Of a stretch of DNA of 29,627 nucleotides, positions 22,127 to 29,627 are shown piece by piece (the first letter of the stretch is position 1; each line of letters begins with the position of its first letter). A program made the position numbers and the translations under genes. The stretch is from assembly GCA_943704525.1 (NCBI GenBank), contig CALSCQ010000199.1, forward strand, positions 1 to 29,627, written 5' to 3'. The stretch is from Pigoraptor vietnamica (lineage: Eukaryota; Opisthokonta; Filasterea). The notes under the pieces are model-generated. The model saw only the letters and a list, made by a program, of their open reading frames with translations. It searched no databases and was not told the DNA's origin.

Positions 22127-22342
22127 TGCGGCAAGAACCGCTTGTGACGGCGTTCAGATTCGACACAAACCTGAAATTCATACCACGTGCAGCGAGTGTC
22201 ACGTGACTAGTTACCACGCGTAACAACACGGATGATTTTTGGCGCGCACAAGGACGGCGGGAAATTTAACACTGCCGCTTTCACTGAAGTGGGCACCTGA
22301 TAAACAGCCGCAAGCGCAAAACAGCGCGCGCTGCCAAGTGCC
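22127..22342. promoter_or_regulatory. Bidirectional promoter of the Rsa3-domain gene and Timeless
   Basis: This 216-base spacer lies between two ATGG starts. It holds CACGTG E-boxes at 22184-22189 and 22200-22205, the latter inside the palindrome TCACGTGA. It also holds two E2F-like sites (TTTTTGGCGCGC at 22236-22247 and GGCGGGAAA at 22256-22264, each an E2F core in opposite orientation). Known E2F sites often sit in pairs in promoters of S-phase genes, which fits Timeless. E-boxes fit ribosome-biogenesis genes, as with Myc/Max in animals. Assignment of factors is inference. Confidence 0.6.
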
Positions 22343-25300
22343 ATGGCGGCGACCATTGTTGTGCGCCGTGCGGAGCCACTCCGCGAGGTGTGCAGTGCAC
22401 TTGGTGGCGTGGAGGCGGACGCACGCGGCGCGCGGCGGTACATCAAAGGAGCCGAGTGCCTCGGTGGGTCCCTGTGCATTGCCCCTTCGGCCAAGCATGC
22501 TGACAATGGCCTCTTTCTGCAGAGTGTCTCTACGATATCCACAATGCGCTCAAGAAAGATGGGCCGGTGCGTAGGGCGTGCTATCGTTGTTGATGCGCAC
22601 AAGTGTGCTAATGTTTTGAATTGCCCTGCAGAAACGCGGCATCCTCCGACAGCTCGGCCACTGGCGCGTGCTGCAGACGGACCTTGTGCCGCTGCTCGTC
22701 ACGTACGCGGCAGACCCGACGCTGAGCTTTGCCGTGTCGAAGGTGATCTGCGCGCTGACCATGCCCCTCTCGATCCAATTTCCCAACGGCACCGACCGCG
22801 ACGAGGCCAACGCCGGCGAGGTGTGCGAGGTTACGGAGTTTTTGCGACAGTACAAGAGGGTGGGTGCACCGTCGCTCCCAATCACACAACCATGAACGGC
22901 AGCATTTCGGCATTTGTTGAGCGCGACACATTCGCAGGCTCTTGCGACCACACCGGTTGTGGCAGCCTTCATGGCGCTGCTTGCGCCGGCGCTCGAGAAG
23001 GACGCGACAGCGCGCACGGAGCAAGACACGAAGCTGCTTGAGCTCGTGCTGACACAGCTGCGCAATATGCTGCTTCTCCCCGACCCGAGGGGCGATCCTC
23101 AGCACGGAAACATCGCCGTGTGAGTGCGCAAACTGTGCGATGACGTGTGCGCTGTGTCCGTCCACTCACCGTCGCCTTGGGCGACAGGGCATTTCGGGAC
23201 GCCAATGTGATGGATCTTCTCATTGTGCTTGCGAGCGGCGTTAAGGACGACGACGGCCGCCAGTGGACGATGCTGTTGCTGGAAATGACCCACCTCCTGC
23301 TGCACCGCTACGAGCCCAAGTCCATCGCCAACGCCCTTCTCGCGCCCGCGGAGAGGTACGCTGCTTTAATACGGAGCTTGCCTGACGCTAGTTGACCTGC
23401 GTGACGCTAGTTGACCTGCGGCTGACTGCCCGATTTATCGCACGTGCGCAGCAACTCACGGCGTGCGGCGGCGGCAAAGGTGAGCGCACGGTGTGCCCAG
23501 TTTGACCGGCTTAGGCAGCCGTCCTGTCCACTGTTCCGGCCACGCGCGCGTCCTGCTGACACCGCCGCCAAATACAGGCGCTCAAGGAGGCCGCGACTGC
23601 CGAGGCCGAACTGCGCCGGCGGAAGGCCCTTTCGGCGCCCCGCTCGCGCCACTCGCGGTTTGGGGGCACCTTCGTGCTACAGAGCGAGGCCGAGTCGTGC
23701 GGCGAGCGCGTGCTTCACAAAGCCCCCGGCGCCATTGCCGCCGTCACTCAGGACGAAGGCAAGTTGGCGCGGGCGCGCCGCGTTCCCAAGGGCGCCGTCG
23801 ATCCCCTTGCAAAAGTGCGCGCGCGCGATGATGTCGCCGTGGATCCGACGAGCGACGGACGCCACGAGGTGCTCCTCGTGCTTGGCGAATTTGCGTCGCA
23901 CTTTATCGAGTCGTGTTACAATCCCGTGATGGAAGTGATGCGGGTGAGTGCTGTGCGGCGGTGTTTTGAGACGGCCAATCCAGGTCCCACCAACACTAAA
24001 CTCCGCGCACGGGCAGGCCGAGATTGACAGCAACTTGCGCACCGTGGGCACGGACGAGGCCAACTACCTGTGGGCGATGGGGTACTTCATGCAGCTCAAC
24101 CGCCTCCTGATACGACGTCCCGAGGAGATCGCGCACAGGGTGTCGCTCATCGCACAGTCCCTCGAGCTGTCCACATCGCAGAAGCTTGTCCGCACCCTCA
24201 CGTACGCGCGCGAAGCCGCCCGCGAGGACAAGAGCGACGCACGACGCGGTCATGTGGCGCGCATGGTGGCCGCGGTGCCTGCGTACCGCGAGCAACTCGA
24301 GTACGTTGTCGTGATGGCTGACAGTCGCGACGACAGCCTGTGCACGTACGCGGACAACCTGCAGGCGAACCTCTTCTACGACTATGCCGCGCTCGCCGTG
24401 GTGCCGCAGATGCTTCGCGAGTATGACCCTCACATCCAGGACGCGGCCTTTCTCGGGTCTCTGACGCGCACGGCGCACCTGCTTATTAAGCTCCTCGAGC
24501 GCTACAGCGCCTCACGCTCGCGGGTGTTTGTGCAGAAGAAACGCAAGGTTCGACAGCAGAAGAAGAAGAAGCGCCCCGCAGCCCCTGAGGCGAACGCGGG
24601 CGGCGAGCTCGGAGAGGGTGCACCCGAGGGGGACGCGGACGTTGACGGTGGCGAAGGGGGCGACGCGGGCGAGGAAGACGAGGACGAGGATGACGACGAT
24701 GCGCCATCGAGGCCAGTGACGGTGCTGGTGGAGAACGAGCTGAATCTCGGCATGTTCGTCCGCAGCTTCTCGAATTCGGCCGTGGTGCGCACTCTTCTCC
24801 GCGTGCTAGAGCGCTTCGTGGACAACGACGCCGGCCTGAACCACGCCGCGGTCCGACTGCTGCACCGCATCGCCGTCGACTGCGGCCTCGACAACCTCTT
24901 CCACGCGCTCGACATCTTCCAGAGCCTCAACGCCATTCTCAGCAACGAAGCCGCGCGAACGAACCCAAGGCTGCAGGAGGTGCGCACCTTCGCCAAGTAC
25001 ATTGTCTCGCAGTTCTTCAAGCGCGCGGAAGACGACCCCTCCGCATTTCTCTTTCTCGCGCTGGGGCGTGCACGGCCCACACCAGGCGCCGTCGGCACAT
25101 CTGCACACGGGGCGGCGTCGGGCTCAGCCGGCGGACGCGCGAAGAACCGAAGTGCGTGGGACGCCGAAGAGGAGTCTCTCCTCGTGAAGCGCTTTGCGCA
25201 GCACCGCGAGGCCGGCGCCGAGGACCCTGTCGCGCTGCTGATGGAGGAGCTCGCGCGCCCGCGGCGGCAAATTCGCGCCAAGTTGCTCGAGCTGCGGGCA

Positions 25301-26245
25301 GTTGAGAGCGCGAAGGAGCTCAAGCCGAAGAGGCCCCGACGCAAGACAGCGAAAGGTACTGAGCCTGAGGACGACGGTGGTGCGGGGCTTCTGCGCCAGC
25401 AGTCCCGGAGGGGCGTGCGCCGATCGACCAAGACGCATTGGACGGCTGCAGAGGATGCGCGGCTGCGGGAGCTGGTGGACGAGTACGACGGGCTCGACGA
25501 GACTCCCTACCTGATATCGAAGGACATGGAGGGCAAGTCGCCCGAGGAGGTCGAGGCGCGCATCGTGGAGCTCGGCCTGCTGAGGGACGTGCGCGAAAGC
25601 GACGAAGGCGACTCATTTGACGTCGACCAGCGACGCCGCGATATGCTCATGCAGCGCTTGGAGGAGGAGGAAGCGCGCATCGCACAGACGGCGCGGAGAG
25701 AAGGGGACAGTGGGGAGTCGTCCGAGAGTGAGAGCACTTCGGAGAGCGACGAAAACAGTGAGGATGACGAGAACTCCGGCGCGAAAGATGACGCGCGCGC
25801 AATTGCCCGCCGCGTCCTGCGGGCCAAGTACGAAGTCGCTGCGAGGGCGTCTGCCGCTGCCGGCGAGCAGCCCGGTGTGTCCGCAGAACTCGCGCTCCCC
25901 AACGCCGCAGGTCGGTCTGCCGAGCCCGCTGTGCCAGACGCGGGCCGTTCTGCGGAACTCACACTGCCGCAGTCGATGGAGTGGGCGCCCGCGGAGGCTG
26001 CCGAGGACGACGTCGACGAGTTCGCTGCGGCTGCGCGTGAGCGGCGCGAGGCCATGCGTCGCGAACGGTTGCGGAATGACGCTATCCAGGCCGCGCAGGC
26101 ACAGAGCCCGTCGTCCTCGCGACGATTCGCGCGACGCCAGGCCCCCGCGAGTGACAGCGATGAGCCATCGGGTGCTGCGCGGCCCCGCAAGCGCGCGCGC
26201 AAGGTCTTGTCGGACGCCAGCAGTGAGTCGGAGAACGAGCGCTAA
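22343..26245 (+). CDS. TIMELESS: Timeless / Tof1 replication-fork protection protein
   Basis: With Tipin it stabilises stalled replication forks and supports the S-phase checkpoint in the nucleus. Eight exons (22343-22463, 22523-22566, 22632-22859, 22938-23119, 23188-23355, 23452-23479, 23578-23943, 24017-26245) join in frame to 1,121 residues; human TIMELESS has 1,208. The N-terminal helical repeat region has VCSALGGVEADARG, LYDIHNALKKDGP, WRVLQTDLVPLLVTYA and LLELVLTQLRNMLLLP. SRHSRFGGTFVLQ is the conserved block after exon 6. The large last exon has EANYLWAMGYFMQLNRLL, then a Lys stretch and an acidic stretch (about 570-640). MFVRSFSNSAVVRTLLRVLE follows. Two Myb-like units begin NRSAWDAEEESLLVKRF and STKTHWTAAEDARLREL, the C-terminal region that in animals binds PARP1. 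The acidic, Ser-rich tail ends KRARKVLSDASSESENER. One exon is only 28 bases. It converges on capping protein beta. Confidence 0.97.
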
Positions 26246-26350
26246 GATGCAATACAACGTGCGATACACAGCCGACGTGCTTCAACAGGGCATCACAAAT
26301 GAATTCAAGTCAGTGCACGCACGCGTTTATAGACAGCCTGCCACGCACGC

Positions 26351-27456
26351 TCAGTTTGCGCCGCCGCGCTTCCGCAGCGTGTTGGCAATCTCGGCCTGCA
26401 TGGCCATCTTCTTCTTCTGCTCGCCCAGGCCGGCGACGGCCCGGAGGTCGTTCACAATGTCCTTCGTCTTGCCAAAGTAGATCTCGTTGAGCGTCCCGCG
26501 CATCTTGATCTCCATGTCCTCGACCATGTGGCCAATGTTCGCAATGTGCGGGTTGGCGTCGTTCACGGGGAAGTCTTGCTCAGCCTGCACAAGACACGCG
26601 CGACAGACGCAACGGGTAAGCGTCTCACTCCCAAAGGTGCCCTCTCACACATAACGATCGTCCCAGAACACACATATGCAAGCAGAACAAAGGGCGCTGC
26701 GTGAAAGCACTGCGCACCTGGCGCGTCATGCTGCCACCGAGGTTCATGGTGCCCGAGGCCGACTTCGACGTCTGCAGCCACAGCATCACAGTCGACGTGA
26801 GCTTGTAGTGCGCCGCGTTCTTGCCCTGCTCCACAACCTCCACGACGTGAATGGCGTCCCAGCAGCCCTTAATGCTCTTCGATCCGTCGCCGAGCTTCTT
26901 GATCAGAATGACGCCCGCAAAGCCGTGGTCGAGGTCCCACAGGTACACCGACGAAACGCCACCCTCAAAGTACATCTCGCGGTATGTATCAAACGCCTGG
27001 TTGGCCTCAATCTCGAGCTTGCGCAGCTTGTCCGAAGGCGTTGCGCCGTCGTCGAGCGGGGGGTCGTACTTGTTGGACCAGGGGCTGCGGTACGAGTCGC
27101 CATCGCGGTTGTAGTCGCACAGCAGATAGTCCTTGTTCGACGCCTTGTCCTTCGCCACCTTCAGCGGCTGGTCAATGGACGAGAGGAGGTCCTCGCACAA
27201 CGACGGCACGAGGTCTGTAAATGCGCCCGTGAGCACTCGAGAGCAAGACACAATGGCGACGGCGGCACGGCAAGCGAGCAACACAACCCGAGACGCCACA
27301 ACACTCACCGATGAGACCAGCGAGATTCTCCTCAATCTGCTGGGGCGGCAGCCGCCGCATGAGGTCAAGCGCGCAATCCAGCTGCTGCTCCGTCTGCGCA
27401 AGCGTCCAACACCAGTCAACACACAATCCCCTGGATCAAACCTCCCCAAAAGACAT
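26351..27456 (-). CDS. CAPZB: F-actin capping protein subunit beta
   Basis: With the alpha subunit it caps barbed ends of actin filaments in the cell cortex. Four exons (27442-27456, 27309-27393, 26718-27214, 26351-26584) join in frame to 276 residues; human CAPZB isoforms are 272-277. The start [20 protein letters not shown] compares with [16 protein letters not shown]. Then come [40 protein letters not shown] and [20 protein letters not shown], all near identical to animal sequences. [20 protein letters not shown] follows, and the C-terminal tentacle comes after [19 protein letters not shown]. The 15-base first exon rests on a non-consensus GTTTGA donor. That choice is supported by frame and length but is the weakest part of the model. 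The conserved part is certain. Confidence 0.96.
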
Positions 27457-27874
27457 CCGCGAGAGCAGGGCAGCGACAGCGCGGGCATGGCGTGCTCAAA
27501 CGGCTCCTCTCACAGACGCCCAAGAACGCAATATCGGCCGAGCAAAGCGCGTGGGCGAGACCGTCCCTAGTTGTGTCGATGACGCCAACGACAGACCTCC
27601 AAAACCCACCATTTTCGACACTGTAATATGCACGCCACACACGCACGCGGTCCAATGTCGCCTGTCGTTGTAGCGACGCGCTTTCTCGTTCTACTTGTAC
27701 GCGGCAGTGGGACAGAGAGCAAGGGGTGTGTGGATCAAGCGCAGGGTCGCCGTGTTGTTTTGATTTGGAAAGGGCCGTTATTACTCGAAATTTTGTATGG
27801 AATTGACTATTGGCGCGCCAAATACTCCATCCGCCCACCCGACCATCGCAACATCCGGGATGGCACGTGATGGG
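27457..27874. other. Intergenic DNA upstream of CAPZB, downstream of the PKC gene
   Basis: Both flanking genes are on the minus strand, so this 418-base stretch holds the capping-protein promoter and the PKC 3' UTR. The AT-rich stretch 27770-27830 contains the TTGGCGCGCCAA palindrome (listed separately). No gene or RNA was recognised. Confidence 0.5.
27810..27821. promoter_or_regulatory. Perfect palindrome TTGGCGCGCCAA (E2F-like)
   Basis: A twelve-base perfect palindrome contains two overlapping E2F cores (TTGGCGCG). It lies 354 bases upstream of the CAPZB start and 54 bases beyond the PKC stop, in otherwise AT-rich DNA. It shares its core with the sites at 22236 and 10128. Confidence 0.45.
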
Positions 27875-29567
27875 TCACGTGCACATCGCGACCTTCGGGT
27901 TGAGGCACGAGAACCCGTTGAATTCGGACTGGTCAATGTCCGCGAGCACGCCAGGCTCGTCCGGCGTGAAGTCCAAGGCCTCCGACGTGAACTCGCCGTC
28001 GAAGTAGGTCGTGTCGGCGGGCCCCTTGAGGGTTGGAATGAAGGGCGGGGCGACACCCTTCGCCTCGAGCAGCGTCCAGTCGATGCCGGCAAAGAACGGG
28101 TGGTCGCGCAGATCTTGCAGGCCGGTGCGTGGGTGGCACCCGAGCCGAACAGCAGGATCCCGCGATAGGAATCCGCGGATGGCGGATGTGCATTCCGGCG
28201 TGAGATGGCGCGGCGGTTCGACGTCGCGGGAGAGAATAGCCTCAAACAGCTCCTCCTCCGCCCGTGCATCAAATGGCGAACGCCCCACGACCATCTCGAA
28301 GAGCAGGACGCCCAGCGCCCAGTAGTCCACAGCGTGACCGTAGTCCGGGTCCCTGATGACCTCGGGTGCGATGTAGTTCGGCGTGCCGCAGAATGTTGTC
28401 GTGCGCTCGCCGTACGCAATGCCCTCCTTGCACATGCCAAAATCGGTGAGGCGCACGTGACCGTCGGCCGCGATCAGCACGTTGTCCAGCTTCAGGTCAC
28501 GATAGATCACCGCACTGCGGGGCCACAAAGCGGCGCGGTGTGAGATTGTTCCCCCGCAGTGCGAGATACGATAGGTGACATTCGCAGAACAGACACCCAC
28601 TGGCCATGCAGAAAGCGGAGCGCAAGGACAATCTCCGAGACGTAAAAGCGCGCTTGGGCCTCGCCGAGACGGCGCTCCCGCTGCATGAGGGACATCATGT
28701 CTCCGCCAGCCGCATACTCGGCGACGAAGAAGAGGCGCGACTCGGTTTGGAAGCACGAATGCAGAGCCACGATGAACGGGTGCGCCGACAGCTGCGAAAT
28801 CGGCCGACGTCAACCATGTGCATTACAAGCGCAAACTGACCTCGCAGTGACGCACCTGGAGCACGTGCTTCTCGACGAGAATCCAGTCAATGTCCTCGTC
28901 CTGCAGAAGGCGCTCCTTCTTGATAATCTGCGCGCGGGGCCGGTCCGTAAGAAGTTTGGCATAAACAACCAATGAGACAATGCCGCGGACCCACCTTCAT
29001 CGCAAACATGGAGCCGGACGCCTTCTCCTCAACGAGCATGACCTTCGCGTAGCTTCCACGTCCCAGCACTGACAGGACATTAAAGTCGTCCATGTTCGCA
29101 CGCCGCTTGCCACTCTGCGCGTGACACGGGGCATTTGCAATGAGCGCGACGACAGCTGGGGACGCACAGTTCCGCAGCATTACCTTGCCAACAGCGCCGG
29201 GCACATCTTCCGTCGACGACGACGGAGACGTCTGATTGTGAGTGTCTGGCCTCTGAGACATGCGAGACGGGCCACCGTGGCTGCCCGTCGAGCAGTTCTG
29301 GGGTACTTGATGCTCGCACCTGCGTGCGAAAACGTCAGCACAGTCCCTTCACTGCCGCCAGAGCAGTCTCCCACGCACCGTTTGTGCACGTTCATCTTGC
29401 ATGTGGTGCACCGAAGGCCCTGCCGGAAGAGGCCATAGAGCAGCGAACCGCAGTGCGCGCAAAAGGTGGGCCTCTTGTAGTTGTGGAGGGCAAAGCGGTG
29501 CGGCGCGCCGGTCGATTCGGGCGGCGCCTCGGAGGCCAGACACAGCGCCTCGACATCCTTATGGCAC
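27875..29567 (-). CDS. Protein kinase C family Ser/Thr kinase, tandem C1 domains (5' part beyond window)
   Basis: This AGC kinase should act downstream of membrane lipids. Exons seen are 29379-29567, 29184-29319, 28995-29114, 28856-28927, 28601-28791 and 27875-28514, giving the C-terminal 449 or so residues; the N-terminus lies beyond 29627. The first exon starts in the last Cys-x7-Cys of one C1 domain (CHKDVEALC). A complete second C1 follows ([18 protein letters not shown] to the Cys-x7-Cys CEHQVPQNC), with all zinc ligands. The kinase has [11 protein letters not shown], the lysine in [34 protein letters not shown], a turn motif (DFTPDE) and a hydrophobic motif (FNGFSCLNP). LQDEDIDW and [14 protein letters not shown] resemble atypical PKC (iota/zeta), but the hydrophobic motif has Ser where those have Glu. 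It is likely active. No C2 domain is visible in the sequenced part. Confidence 0.92.
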
Positions 29568-29604
29568 CTGCGAAAGCAGCAGTCAGCACCAGAACATATT
29601 CTAC

Positions 29605-29627
29605 CCTCCTCCCCCCCCCACCCCCCC
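29605..29627. repeat. Poly-C tract at the window edge
   Basis: A C-rich run interrupted by T and A ends the window, within the intron upstream of the first visible PKC exon. It resembles the poly-C next to the assembly gap at 17482, so this edge may be a contig end. Confidence 0.7.

Noticed and set aside
21258-22223. 321-residue plus-strand frame, Ser/Leu/Phe-rich, which could look like a membrane protein
   Set aside because: It is antisense of the Lys/Glu-rich first exon of the Rsa3-domain gene. The hydrophobicity comes from reversed Lys codons.

Overview
This window is nuclear DNA from a GC-rich, intron-dense eukaryote, almost certainly a single-celled one. It holds twelve protein genes in 29.6 kb, each with short GT-AG introns (44 to about 510 bases, mostly 60-120), together with one short histidine-rich reading frame. 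The gene set includes a PKC with tandem C1 domains, APPBP2, a K-Cl cotransporter, a GPR157/cAMP-receptor type GPCR and E2F-like promoter sites. That set suggests an amorphean (holozoan, apusomonad or amoebozoan relative) rather than a plant, alveolate or kinetoplastid, but I cannot name the species. I built the exon models by hand from reading frame, splice sites and family alignment. In all confident models the exon phases close exactly.

Layout, left to right. 1-1003: a GC-rich leader and a possible small His-rich gene (+). 1004-2763: GAPDH (-), ten exons. 2764-3870: upstream/intergenic DNA with two perfect hairpins and a four-copy 75-bp tandem array carrying NRF1-like palindromes. 3871-5196: a PhyH-type Fe(II)/2-oxoglutarate dioxygenase (-), divergent from a seven-helix receptor at 5587-7064 (+). 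7226-10669: a Crinkler/RHS-type P-loop NTPase plus nuclease-fold gene (-) with an unusual helix-hairpin-helix tail. It is divergent from PDCL3/PLP2 (10916-12265, +). 12341-16257: SLC12 K-Cl cotransporter (-). 16725-17704: TMEM222/RTE1 (-), with an assembly gap in its first intron. 17973-20748: APPBP2 (+). 20825-22126: an Rsa3-domain ribosome-assembly protein (-), divergent from Timeless/Tof1 (22343-26245, +) across a 216-bp spacer holding two E2F-like sites. 26351-27456: F-actin capping protein beta (-). 27875 to the window end: a PKC-family kinase (-), cut by the window edge before its N-terminus.

The genes are mostly unrelated housekeeping and signalling genes packed as convergent or divergent pairs, not an operon. 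Several features stand out. The 5' splice site is often GTGCGT rather than GTGAGT. Introns are TG-rich on the sense strand. Three genes have first coding exons of only 14, 15 and 23 bases. The NTPase/nuclease gene has a helix-hairpin-helix end. The PKC joins an atypical-PKC-like kinase to a tandem C1 module whose two C1 copies share one intron position. No tRNA, rRNA, CRISPR array or recognisable transposon was seen.
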